This document shows positions 47,746 through 56,675 of a stretch of 64,000 nucleotides of DNA, one piece after another. The stretch comes from Deltaproteobacteria bacterium (GTDB lineage: Bacteria > Desulfobacterota > GWC2-55-46): positions 440,326 to 504,325 of the forward strand of contig JACOUO010000011.1 in NCBI GenBank assembly GCA_016177845.1. Reading direction: 5' to 3'. Both the position numbers and the translations under genes were made by a program. The notes beneath the pieces are model-generated. The model saw nothing but the letters and a program-made list of their open reading frames with translations. It searched no databases and was not told the DNA's origin. Positions within the stretch are counted from its first letter, which is position 1; each line of letters starts with the position of its first letter.

Positions 47746-48525
47746 TTAGCCATATACTTCCAATGGATTAACCCTGCTGCCGTCCTTGATAACCTCGAAA
47801 TGAACATGAGGGCCTGTAGACCTGCCTGTTGACCCAACATATGCTATAGGGTCTGAGATATTTACCCTATCACCTTGTTTTACAATATTTTTTGAGTTAT
47901 GGCCGTACTTGGTGATAACTCCGTTATCATGGAGAACCTCCACCATATTGCCATATCCTCCTTTAACTCCGCTGAATATTACGGTCCCGCCCGCAGCAGG
48001 ATAAATGGGGCTGCCTTCATTTGCCGCTATGTCAATACCGTGATGGAATTTGGCGTCCCCGGTAAAAGGGTCTTTTCTTAAACCGAAGTTTGAGCTCACC
48101 CTGCCCTTTATCGGAAACCTCGTCTCATTGTCATCCTCAGCAGCCGTTGTATCAGGCCTTATGTGCGCCTCAGGGCTCAGTTCTGCCCTACCCGGGGTGT
48201 TAGTTTCTTTAAGAGGCGCTTCAGACTGGTCAACAATATTGAATTCGCCTGTAAGCTGTTTTATCATCATCTTCTCAAGGCCTATTCCACCGCCCTGCGC
48301 CATCACCTTTGAGAGTTCCGCGTCATAAAGAGAGGTGTAGATATCCTCGCCGCTTCCTCCGTGAAAGAGGTCGCTTTTTATGACAGATTCCCTCATGGTC
48401 TTAAGCATCTGGTTTATAAAAAGGGCCTCAAATTCCGTAAGGGCTTTTTTAAGCTCAGCCGGAGTATCCTTTTTATTGGGCGCTGTCGTTAAGCCCTGAG
48501 CGCTGATTGAACCGATGTCGTTCAT
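47746..48525 (-). CDS. flgJ: FlgJ-type rod-binding domain fused to M23 (LytM) peptidase
   Basis: FEALFINQMLKTMRESV...GSGEDIYTSLYDAELSKVMAQGGGIGL; HHGIDIAANEGSPIYPAAGGTV...GPHVHFEV. Confidence 0.85.
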   Translation of the reverse strand: MNDIGSISAQGLTTAPNKKDTPAELKKALTEFEALFINQMLKTMRESVIKSDLFHGGSGEDIYTSLYDAELSKVMAQGGGIGLEKMMIKQLTGEFNIVDQSEAPLKETNTPGRAELSPEAHIRPDTTAAEDDNETRFPIKGRVSSNFGLRKDPFTGDAKFHHGIDIAANEGSPIYPAAGGTVIFSGVKGGYGNMVEVLHDNGVITKYGHNSKNIVKQGDRVNISDPIAYVGSTGRSTGPHVHFEVIKDGSRVNPLEVYG

Positions 48526-48530
48526 GGCAG

Positions 48531-48743
48531 CTATAACCCGACCTTCTCAAGGTCTCCCGCTATGTGCATTATGTAGCCCTCGAGCTCATCGATTGCCTCA
48601 GGCTCCTCTTTAATCCTCATGGCAAGCCCGAGGATAGATACAAGCCCGTTCCTTACATGGTGTGATATATAGAGCTTGCACTCCTTTGGTATCTCACCGG
48701 CCCTCTTGATGGCGAGGTCCTCATTTAACATTGCCGCTCCCAT
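48531..48743 (-). CDS. 70-aa protein, HisKA-like helix, between flgI and flgJ
   Basis: ECKLYISHHVRNGLVSILGLAMRIKEEPEAIDELEGYIMHIAGDLEKVG. Confidence 0.5.
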   Translation of the reverse strand: MGAAMLNEDLAIKRAGEIPKECKLYISHHVRNGLVSILGLAMRIKEEPEAIDELEGYIMHIAGDLEKVGL

Positions 48744-48770
48744 AACCTTATCCTTTCCTGTTGCTTATTC

Positions 48771-49886
48771 TTAGATAATTTCAAGCTCTGCCTGAAGCGC
48801 GCCCGCTGCCTTTATTGCCTGAAGTATGGCAACGAGGTCCCTTGGCGTCACGCCCACAAGGTTTAACGCCCTTACCACCTCACCGAGTGTAACACTCTCC
48901 GGCAGTATGATAAGCCTTGATTTCTCTTCCTGTACGGTTGTCTCCTCAACAGGCTGCACCACTGTCTCGCCCTTTGGCGAAAATGCCGGAGGCTGAGAGA
49001 TATAATACTGTGTCTTTATCTCTATGCTTATGTCGCCGTGAGAGATGGCAACGGTAGAAAGCCTTACATTTTCACCCATTACGACTGTACCGGTACGCTC
49101 ATTCACAATGACTTTAGTGATATTATCGGGCCTTATCTCAAGGGTCTCTATCTTTGCAATGTATTCAACTATCCCTGTTTTAAATTCATAGGGCACGACA
49201 ACCCTTATCCTGCCTGCGTCCATTGGCTGTGCAACGGTATTATGCATGGACTCATTTATCGCGCTTGATATCCTCTCCGCTGTCGTAAAGTCCGGGTTCC
49301 GTAAAGAGAGATACAGGTCATCCCTGCCCGAGAGCATCACAGGCACGTCCCGCTCTATCAGCGCGCCGCTTGGGATCTTTCCCGCTGTCTGGTGGTTTTT
49401 TGTAACTGAATTCTTCTCTGAGCCCGCGCTGAAGCCCGCAAGAGCAACTGCGCCCTGCCCTACCGCATAGACCTGTCCGTCAGGGCCTTTAAGGGGAGTA
49501 GAGATAAGAGTGCCCCCCTGAAGGCTTGTAGAATCTCCAAGCGATGAAACAAGAACATCGATCTTGCTGCCCGGCCTGATGAATGCCGGAAGTTCGGCTG
49601 TAACAAGGACAGCGGCTGTGTTTTTCACCCTTATTGCCTTGGGGTCGAACTTCATGCCCATCCTGTTGAGCATATTGGCAATGGACTGGGTAGTATAAAT
49701 CGCGCTTGTCTTATCACCCGTGCCGTTAAGACCCACAACAAGCCCGTAGCCTACAAGCTGGTTGGGCCTCACGCCGTCGATAAAGGCTATGTCCTTTAAT
49801 CTGGCGGCAAAGGCATTGCCTGAGATAAGGAATGCCGCAAGAAAGAGAACGGCTGAGATTATTTTAGAACGGCCAAACATTATCAA
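48771..49886 (-). CDS. flgI: flagellar P-ring protein FlgI
   Basis: RLKDIAFIDGVRPNQLVGYGLVVGLNGTGD...TPRDLVAILQAIKAAGALQAELEII. Confidence 0.96.
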   Translation of the reverse strand: MIMFGRSKIISAVLFLAAFLISGNAFAARLKDIAFIDGVRPNQLVGYGLVVGLNGTGDKTSAIYTTQSIANMLNRMGMKFDPKAIRVKNTAAVLVTAELPAFIRPGSKIDVLVSSLGDSTSLQGGTLISTPLKGPDGQVYAVGQGAVALAGFSAGSEKNSVTKNHQTAGKIPSGALIERDVPVMLSGRDDLYLSLRNPDFTTAERISSAINESMHNTVAQPMDAGRIRVVVPYEFKTGIVEYIAKIETLEIRPDNITKVIVNERTGTVVMGENVRLSTVAISHGDISIEIKTQYYISQPPAFSPKGETVVQPVEETTVQEEKSRLIILPESVTLGEVVRALNLVGVTPRDLVAILQAIKAAGALQAELEII

Positions 49887-50553
49887 GCGTCCTCCTTAAC
49901 CAGCCCGGTCCCTGCTCATCGGCTATTACGCCCTTGCCTGAATATTCAATCCTTGCGTCTGATATCAACTGGGATGACACCGTATTGCCTTCGGTTATGT
50001 CCTCAGGCCTTACTATGCCGCTTAAGATGATATACTGAAGCTCATTGTTGACCACTGTGTCCTTTTTCCCTTCAAGCACGAGGTTGCCGTTAGGCAGGAT
50101 ATTAACTACCCTTGTAGCTATAACCGCGCTCAGTTCGCCTGACCTCTTGGTAGTGCCGGCGCCGTCAAATGAGGCATCATAGCTTGACTGGACCTCCGGG
50201 CTAAAGGGATTTCCCTGATTGAGGAAATTCCTCATGCCGAAGTTAAGGGGCAGTCCCAAAAACTTCTGAACGGCTATATCTGCTGAAGATGTCCGCGAGG
50301 TGGAAGTGGTCGCTTCCTTTATCGCGCTCGTCTTTTCAGAGACAATAATCGTGACTATATCCCCGAGGTTTCTCGCCCTCAGGTCCTGAAAGAGCGTATT
50401 CCTTGAGGTCTCTCCGGGCCAGAGCGACCCTGTTGTAGACGGAGCTGAACTGCCCTGAACAGGTATGCTTGAAATATCCACTTTTTTCGGCTGAGGCGTG
50501 GCGCAGCCTGTTATCACTAATATAGCTATTGACATAAAAATCTTATTTTTCAT
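49864..50553 (-). CDS. flgH: flagellar L-ring protein FlgH
   Basis: Lipobox VITGCATP; LFQDLRARNLGDIVTIIVSEKTSA, LEGKKDTVVNNELQYIILSGIVRPEDI. Confidence 0.95.
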   Translation of the reverse strand: MKNKIFMSIAILVITGCATPQPKKVDISSIPVQGSSAPSTTGSLWPGETSRNTLFQDLRARNLGDIVTIIVSEKTSAIKEATTSTSRTSSADIAVQKFLGLPLNFGMRNFLNQGNPFSPEVQSSYDASFDGAGTTKRSGELSAVIATRVVNILPNGNLVLEGKKDTVVNNELQYIILSGIVRPEDITEGNTVSSQLISDARIEYSGKGVIADEQGPGWLRRTLDNVWPF

Positions 50554-50570
50554 TAAAAAATACCTTTTTA

Positions 50571-51254
50571 TCAGAACTCAACGACAATCTCACCCGGCCC
50601 CGTAACTACGCCGTTTACAACCCTGCCTGAATTTGTCCGCGCAGCAATGAGACTGCCCTTTGAGCCGTCCTCTTTGGCAGTTGCGAACGACTTTATTCTC
50701 AACTTTTTACTTTCAACATTGAGGATTATCTTCTCGCCTTTTTTGATAATCACTTCTGGCTTGAGGTAATCCTTTTTTATTACGCTGCCAGCAGGTATCG
50801 GGCGTTTTACGGTCATTCCCGCGACATCATCTAAGAATTCGGCTATATCAGGCGTATCCCTTACTTCCATTCTGACAAGCTTTACATCATCTTTGGTTAT
50901 CTTCTGGTTCATCCTGAGCGCGTTCAAGGCAACGACAGCGTCCTTGTAGACCTTTATCCTTGCTGTTGCCCAATATGCCTTTGAGACTCCCTTTTCAGTA
51001 ACGGTAACGCGAAGCGATACCTTTCCGATATTTTTCATCCCCTTGGGAAGGGCTATATTCAATTCATCAAATGCCTCTAAAGACGGCTCATAACCTGAGA
51101 CCTGTATATCCTCTACCTCGACATCTCCGTTTTCCCATGGTGAGTTCTCCAGTACCTGCCTCTTTATTTCAGATGCGAGCCTGCCATCGGCAAACGCATC
51201 GAATGGGAATGTGAGGACGAATAGCAAAGCGATTATGACCCTGATTACCTTCAA
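50571..51254 (-). CDS. flgA: flagellar P-ring assembly chaperone FlgA
   Basis: SAF-type MTVKRPIPAGSVIKKDYLKPEVIIKKGEKIIL; position between flgH and flgG. Confidence 0.88.
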   Translation of the reverse strand: MKVIRVIIALLFVLTFPFDAFADGRLASEIKRQVLENSPWENGDVEVEDIQVSGYEPSLEAFDELNIALPKGMKNIGKVSLRVTVTEKGVSKAYWATARIKVYKDAVVALNALRMNQKITKDDVKLVRMEVRDTPDIAEFLDDVAGMTVKRPIPAGSVIKKDYLKPEVIIKKGEKIILNVESKKLRIKSFATAKEDGSKGSLIAARTNSGRVVNGVVTGPGEIVVEF

Positions 51255-51258
51255 AAGA

Positions 51259-52047
51259 TTACCTCTTCATCCCGTTTGCTGTCTGGAGCATCTCATCAGT
51301 AGTCTGAATGGACTTTGAATTTATCTCATACGCCCTCTGGGCAGCTATCATGCTGACCATCTCTTCAACTACGCTTACATTTGACATTTCAAGAAATGCC
51401 TGAGAGAGAGTGCCGAAGCCTTCTGAACCGGGAGTGCCTGTTGCTGCGTCCCCTGAAGCGGCTGTAGGCAGATAAAGATTTTTTCCCATCGGCTGGAGGC
51501 CTGAAGGGTTTATGAACCTTGCAATCTCGATATTTCCTACCTGAGTGGGAACAGCCATATTCGGCTGCGTCACTGAAACAATACCGTCAGCGCTTATCGT
51601 TATCGCAAGCGCGTCAGCCGGCAGTGAAACCTGCGGCTCAATAAGATAGCCGTCCGATGTCACAAGCCTGCCGTCGCTATCTACCTTAAATTCGCCTGTC
51701 CTTGTATATGCGACCTGTCCATCGGGCTTGGTGACCTGAAAAAAGCCCTCGCCTTCGATTGCCACATCGAGAGGGTTTTCAGTCTGCTTAAAATTTCCCT
51801 GAGTAAAAATCTTTTCTGTCGAGACTGTCCTTACGCCCTGGCCTACCTGAATGCCTGTAGGCACCATGGTGGATGAAGAGGACGAAGCGCCCGCTGATTT
51901 CATCTCCTGATATAAAAGGTCCTGATAATCAGCCCTGCTCTTCTTAAATCCGGTAGTGTTCACGTTTGCCAGATTGTGCGAGATTATATCTATGTTCAAC
52001 TGCTGAGCTTCCATTCCTGTTGAAGCTGTCCACAATGCTCTTATCAT
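51259..52047 (-). CDS. flgG: flagellar distal rod protein FlgG
   Basis: [47 protein letters not shown]. Confidence 0.97.
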   Translation of the reverse strand: MIRALWTASTGMEAQQLNIDIISHNLANVNTTGFKKSRADYQDLLYQEMKSAGASSSSSTMVPTGIQVGQGVRTVSTEKIFTQGNFKQTENPLDVAIEGEGFFQVTKPDGQVAYTRTGEFKVDSDGRLVTSDGYLIEPQVSLPADALAITISADGIVSVTQPNMAVPTQVGNIEIARFINPSGLQPMGKNLYLPTAASGDAATGTPGSEGFGTLSQAFLEMSNVSVVEEMVSMIAAQRAYEINSKSIQTTDEMLQTANGMKR

Positions 52048-52069
52048 CTTTAGGTACCCTCCTGCTTTA

Positions 52070-52771
52070 TTATCCTCTTCCGACTTCTTCTATTGCCTTC
52101 TTGGTCATGTCATCGAGTGTCTGTATCATCTTTGTGTGCGTCTCGTATGACCTCATCGCCTCTATCATTGTTGTCATCGCCCTTATGGGGTTGACATTTG
52201 AAACCTCTATGTAGCCCTGGTCAACGACTGTTCCCTTGCCTAAAGGCTGCTCTTTTGTCTCCATATCCGTAGCGAAAAAACTGCCTTCCCTGAACAGGCC
52301 CTCATTATTGAAGGAGACCAGCTTAAGCTTATCTACCACTACTCCCTTTTCCTGAACATTGCCCTGAGCGTCTATGACTACCTCAGGAGAGTTTAATTTA
52401 ATGGGGCCCTTTTCCCCTGCTACAGCGTAGCCTTCCCTTGTTACAAGAGTCCGGTCAGCGGATATGGAAAAACTCCCGTCCCTTGTATAACGGGGGCCGT
52501 TCGGCGCATTTACTACAAAAAACCCATCACCCCTGAGAGCTACATCAAGCCTTCTGTCAGTCTTCTCGGTCATGCCCTGAGACATATCAGTAACAAGCTC
52601 ATCCATTGATGCGAATGACCTTGGGCCAAAGCCGGGCATGGCTTCTTCAAATATTGGCTTCTGTTTTTTAAAGCCTGCGGTATTTACATTGGCGAGATTG
52701 TCGGTTAAGACCTCCAGCCTTTTTTCCTGAGACATTGCTCCTGAGAGCGCTACAAATATTCCTCTGTCCAT
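52070..52771 (-). CDS. flgF: flagellar proximal rod protein FlgF-like
   Basis: [44 protein letters not shown]; upstream of flgG. Confidence 0.9.
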   Translation of the reverse strand: MDRGIFVALSGAMSQEKRLEVLTDNLANVNTAGFKKQKPIFEEAMPGFGPRSFASMDELVTDMSQGMTEKTDRRLDVALRGDGFFVVNAPNGPRYTRDGSFSISADRTLVTREGYAVAGEKGPIKLNSPEVVIDAQGNVQEKGVVVDKLKLVSFNNEGLFREGSFFATDMETKEQPLGKGTVVDQGYIEVSNVNPIRAMTTMIEAMRSYETHTKMIQTLDDMTKKAIEEVGRG

Positions 52772-52820
52772 GTGCTACCCTTTTTTCTCTGGTGCGTTTT
52801 CAATACAGCACTTTAATTAC

Positions 52821-52836
52821 GCAATACCTATGCCAA
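52821..52836 (-). promoter_or_regulatory. sigma-54 promoter of the flgF operon
   Basis: TTGGCATAGGTATTGC, GG-N10-GC spacing. Confidence 0.7.
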
Positions 52837-52896
52837 CTTGGAATATTCAAAAAACCAGTCGTTTTTACAAAAAGATTAACTTCCTTCTATTCTGAG

Positions 52897-52917
52897 AGTA
52901 GGAATAAAATTCCTACT
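52897..52917. promoter_or_regulatory. palindrome upstream of the flgF sigma-54 promoter
   Basis: AGTAGGAAT-AAA-ATTCCTACT, 9-bp arms, about 60-80 bp upstream of the -24 box. Confidence 0.5.
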
Positions 52918-53000
52918 TAAGCATTTTTTGCCTTCAAAAAAGCAGGTGCCGGCTGAGGAGGTATAGGCAGTTGGGGGCGTGGCCGGCTCACGCGGGTTAT

Positions 53001-53462
53001 TTATATTTTATAATTATTGATCGATGAGATAAGCTCAACCTCACCGTTAAGGAGCCCGAGGTTCCTTACAATCTCTTCCTTGGAAGTGCCTGACCTGAGC
53101 ATCTTTATTGCCTTGGAATAATTGTCATCTGACCTTTGGTCAGCATAGAGGAGTTCAAGATTCTTTGCCGAGGCTTCGGCATGCTTTATCACGGTCTCAA
53201 GTTTTCTGTTATTTGCCTTAAGGGTCTTTTCATAGTTCTCAAAATCCATCTGCTTTTTTTCAAGCTGCATGGCCAGCTTTTTTACAGAAGTGATGTCATT
53301 TTTGAGTTCGATGATAAGGGTGGAGGAATTTTTGGGATTTGCTTGTTCCTGAGGCTGGTTTTGAACTGTCTTGTATTTGCTTCTCCTGCTGATGAGGATA
53401 TAGAAGATCCCACCCATGAGAGCAAGGTCAACAGCAAAAAGTATTATAGCCCATACGATCAT
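53001..53462 (-). CDS. membrane-anchored coiled-coil protein (DUF2802-like)
   Basis: One N-terminal TM helix, coiled coil, C-terminal MLRSGTSKEEIVRNLGLLNGEVELI. Confidence 0.6.
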   Translation of the reverse strand: MIVWAIILFAVDLALMGGIFYILISRRSKYKTVQNQPQEQANPKNSSTLIIELKNDITSVKKLAMQLEKKQMDFENYEKTLKANNRKLETVIKHAEASAKNLELLYADQRSDDNYSKAIKMLRSGTSKEEIVRNLGLLNGEVELISSINNYKI

Positions 53463-53515
53463 AATCCACCTCTAAGATGCTCTCTTTTACAGAGCCATTT
53501 TTAGGTGGATTAGAT

Positions 53516-53531
53516 TGCAAGAGGCGTGCCT
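53516..53531 (-). promoter_or_regulatory. sigma-54 promoter upstream of 53001..53462
   Basis: AGGCACGCCTCTTGCA, GGCACG-N4-TTGCA with correct spacing. Confidence 0.75.
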
Positions 53532-53607
53532 AAATTATAATTTGGAGCTGGTAAAAGGGGTAAAAGGCTGGCACAAAACAAAAAAAGTGGCAAAGGGAGC
53601 TGTTTTA

Positions 53608-54462
53608 TTAATAAAGATCAACTCCCTGAGATAATGTTTCGCGTATTTTTTCAGTAAGGTCCTTCATTCCATCAGCATCAAGGCCCAAAGATTCGGGTAA
53701 ATTGCCAAAATCAACGGCATCTCCGCCCGGTGTTCTCCATCCCATGCCAAACTTTTGGCACATCTTGTCAGCCATTGTTATAATTATGACAAGATTAAAG
53801 AGATACCTCTCCTTTGAGATTACTTCCTGGTTATCAAAATGGCGCAGGAGGAGTTCGAGATTTTCAGGAAAGCCCCACTTCTTCACTACAGCCGCTCCTA
53901 CTCTCCTCTGCGGAAAATCAAACACCTCAAGTTCTGCAGCAGAATACGGGATTCCGTCATTATAGACCCTCTCCATAACCTTGGCAAAAGCGTCAGGATA
54001 CTCGTTATTGAGCACGACTTTTCCAATGTCATGGAGAAGACCACCGATAAAGGCATCTTCGGGGTCTGAGGTCTTAGTATATTTAGCTATTACATTAGAG
54101 GCAAGGGCTGAGCCGATGAGCTGCTCCCAAAGAAGTTTTTCAGCAAGGCCAAACCTCTTGTACACATTCTTCATGGAAGTGGCTATCACGATATTCCTTA
54201 CGGAATTGAGGCCGAGCCTTAATATGGCCTGCGAAAGGTTCTGAATATTCCTGCACCCGCCGTAAAAGGCAGAATTGGCAACAGTAAGTATCTTTGTCGC
54301 AAGTCCAGGGTCTGTGCTTATCAGCCTTTTTATCTTCTCGATAGAGACATCAGGGTCTGCCATCAGGGCAAGCACCCTCTGGCTTGTAATCGGCAGGACC
54401 GGCAGATCAATTACCTTTAATATCGCGTCATCAACCCTTGTCTTTTCAGCAGTCGCTAACAT
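53608..54462 (-). CDS. HDOD-domain protein
   Basis: LPVLPITSQRVLALMADPDVSIEKIKRLISTDPGLATKILTVANSAFYG...GGLLHDIGKVVL. Confidence 0.92.
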   Translation of the reverse strand: MLATAEKTRVDDAILKVIDLPVLPITSQRVLALMADPDVSIEKIKRLISTDPGLATKILTVANSAFYGGCRNIQNLSQAILRLGLNSVRNIVIATSMKNVYKRFGLAEKLLWEQLIGSALASNVIAKYTKTSDPEDAFIGGLLHDIGKVVLNNEYPDAFAKVMERVYNDGIPYSAAELEVFDFPQRRVGAAVVKKWGFPENLELLLRHFDNQEVISKERYLFNLVIIITMADKMCQKFGMGWRTPGGDAVDFGNLPESLGLDADGMKDLTEKIRETLSQGVDLY

Positions 54463-54548
54463 TTTACACTCCCATTTTAGAGATCATAAAAACCCGTTGT
54501 TCAACTGTTCGCCTCCATGAGGTGAACGGCATATCCGCCGCAGGCTAC

Positions 54549-55037
54549 TTAAGCCGCGGTCTGTACTGTGCCAAGCGCGTCTTTTTCAGTGTGCGTAAGT
54601 ATCTTGGCAACATCGAGGAGTATCAGAAGCCTTCCGTCGAGCTTGCCTACTCCCTTGATGTAATCTGATTCAGCCCCTGTCACTATGGCCGGCGGAGGCT
54701 CTACTGTATCAGCCGGAAGCCTTAAGACTTCGGAGACCGCATCAACTTTAAGGCCCACTGTAGTATTATCGATGTCAACTACAATAATCCTTGTCTCATT
54801 TGTCTTCTCATCTTCCTTAAGCCCGAACCTCTTCCTCAGGTCAAGGACCGGAATTACCCTGCCCCTTAAATTAATAACGCCGTCAACGAACTCCGGCGTC
54901 CTCGGTACCCTTGTCAAATCCATGTGCCTTATGATCTCCTGGACCTTGAGTATATCCAAAGAGAACTCCTCATTTCCAAGCCTGAATGTCACCAGCTGCA
55001 GAATCTCTCTTGAGTCAAAATCTTTTTTTATGTCCAT
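54549..55037 (-). CDS. cheW: chemotaxis adaptor CheW
   Basis: LQLVTFRLGNEEFSLDILKVQEIIRHMDLTRVPRTPEFVDGVINLRGRVIPVLDLRKRF. Confidence 0.95.
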   Translation of the reverse strand: MDIKKDFDSREILQLVTFRLGNEEFSLDILKVQEIIRHMDLTRVPRTPEFVDGVINLRGRVIPVLDLRKRFGLKEDEKTNETRIIVVDIDNTTVGLKVDAVSEVLRLPADTVEPPPAIVTGAESDYIKGVGKLDGRLLILLDVAKILTHTEKDALGTVQTAA

Positions 55038-55098
55038 TTTAAGCCTCCTCCCAAGGTAAGCGTTTTTTTAACAGATATGATTTACTCATATGGTATAT

Positions 55099-55125
55099 CT
55101 TTCGGCTGAATAGATAAGAACTTTA
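55099..55125 (-). promoter_or_regulatory. candidate sigma-28 promoter of cheW
   Basis: TAAAGTTC-N11-GCCGAAAG. Confidence 0.65.
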
Positions 55126-55134
55126 ATAAAAAAT

Positions 55135-55872
55135 TTAATACTGCTGTTTTGCTCCGATATCTATCGTATCCCCGTTAATGACAAGGATGTCAACTCTCCT
55201 GTTCTTCATCCTGCCTGAGGGCGTATCATTGCTGTCAATGGGCCTGAACTCTCCGTAGCCCAATGCAGCCATCCTTCTCGGATCGTATTTATGTGAATCG
55301 ACAAAATGCTTGAGTATCTTGATGGACCTTGCGCTTGAGAGGTCCCAGTTTGAAGGGAACCTGTCAGTGTTTATAGGGATATTGTCAGTATGTCCTTCGA
55401 TCCTGATATTGTTGGGCATGTCCTTGAGAGCTGCTGCTATTTCATCGAGCACCGGCATTGCTTCATCCAGAAGCTTGTCGCTTGAAGGCTCGAAAAGGGA
55501 GGTCTCGGTTACCCTTATTATGATGCGCTGGTCATCGATTATAAGGCTGAGCTTTTTGTCTTTTTCAAGGTCCCTGAGAGCTGCCTGTATCTTCTGTGAA
55601 TTGTTTGTAAAAAAATCCCTGAACTCTTCAGTCATGTGGGACCTCTGCTCCTTTACGAAGCGGGGGCCTTCCTGCATTTTTGTTGATGTATAAAGCGTAG
55701 GATTGAAAGCTATGGCGAGGGATTCGCTTAGTATCCTGAACTTACCTTCATTGACTGATGATATGGCGTACATACTGGTGAAGAACGCGAAGAGAAGGGT
55801 TATGAAGTCTGCGTACGACACAAGCCATCTTTCGTGATTTTCATGCTCTTCGTGTTTTTTCTTTCTGGACAT
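55135..55872 (-). CDS. motB: flagellar motor protein MotB
   Basis: WLVSYADFITLLFAFFTSMYAIS plug/TM; OmpA-like IRIEGHTDNIPI. Confidence 0.93.
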   Translation of the reverse strand: MSRKKKHEEHENHERWLVSYADFITLLFAFFTSMYAISSVNEGKFRILSESLAIAFNPTLYTSTKMQEGPRFVKEQRSHMTEEFRDFFTNNSQKIQAALRDLEKDKKLSLIIDDQRIIIRVTETSLFEPSSDKLLDEAMPVLDEIAAALKDMPNNIRIEGHTDNIPINTDRFPSNWDLSSARSIKILKHFVDSHKYDPRRMAALGYGEFRPIDSNDTPSGRMKNRRVDILVINGDTIDIGAKQQY

Positions 55873-55892
55873 TTGATCTCCAAAACTTCAGG

Positions 55893-56654
55893 TTACTTCT
55901 TGTTCTTTTCCGAATCCCTGAGGAATCCGATAAGCTTCTCCTCGACCCTCCTTGGGTTTTCACCTTCGGAGAGCGAAATAAGGCCTTCTATCATCATCTC
56001 TTTTGTAATTGCCTCTTCCCTGATCTTGAACTTGAGCTTTCCTGCTATAGGAAGATATATGAGGTTTGCCGTTGCGACGCCATAGACAGTAGCGACAAAG
56101 GCAACAGCTATACCGGCGCCGAGTTTTTGAGGGTCTGCAAGGTTTTCCATGACATGGATAAGGCCCATGACAGCTCCGAGGATGCCTATGGTAGGGGCAT
56201 AGCCTCCGGCTGATTCAAAGACCTTTGCAGAGGATAGATCGTACTCCTCTGAATAACTTATCTCAATTTCAAGGATCTCTCTTGTAAGCTTGGGCTCAGT
56301 GCCGTCAACTACAAGCTGAAGGCCTTTTTTCAGGAACGGATCATCTATCTTTTTTATTCTTGCTTCAAGAGCGAGAAGCCCGTCTTTCCGGGCAATCGCA
56401 GCAAGCTCTGAGATGAGCTTTATTTTTTTGACCGGGTCGTGTTTTTTATCAAAAAAAGCCATCTTGGCATTTTTAAGCGAGAGAAGGAAAGTTGACATGG
56501 GGTAGTTTACAAGCACTGCCCCTATTGTGCCGCCAAAAACTATTATGGCTGCAGTGAGCTGCATGATAGAGTGCATTGAGCCGCCCTCTAGCACCTGACC
56601 GCCTAAGATAGCTCCGAAACTAAGTACAAGGCCTATTATCGTTAATAAATCCAT
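55893..56654 (-). CDS. motA: flagellar motor protein MotA
   Basis: GYAPTIGILGAVMGLIHVMENLADPQKLGAGIAVAFVATVYGVATANLIYLPIAGKLK. Confidence 0.95.
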   Translation of the reverse strand: MDLLTIIGLVLSFGAILGGQVLEGGSMHSIMQLTAAIIVFGGTIGAVLVNYPMSTFLLSLKNAKMAFFDKKHDPVKKIKLISELAAIARKDGLLALEARIKKIDDPFLKKGLQLVVDGTEPKLTREILEIEISYSEEYDLSSAKVFESAGGYAPTIGILGAVMGLIHVMENLADPQKLGAGIAVAFVATVYGVATANLIYLPIAGKLKFKIREEAITKEMMIEGLISLSEGENPRRVEEKLIGFLRDSEKNKK

Positions 56655-56675
56655 TAGTAGAACTCCTGACTTCTG

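Noticed and set aside
55834-56085. Plus-strand ORFs in the mot/che region
   Set aside because: Antisense to motA/motB with clear motifs.
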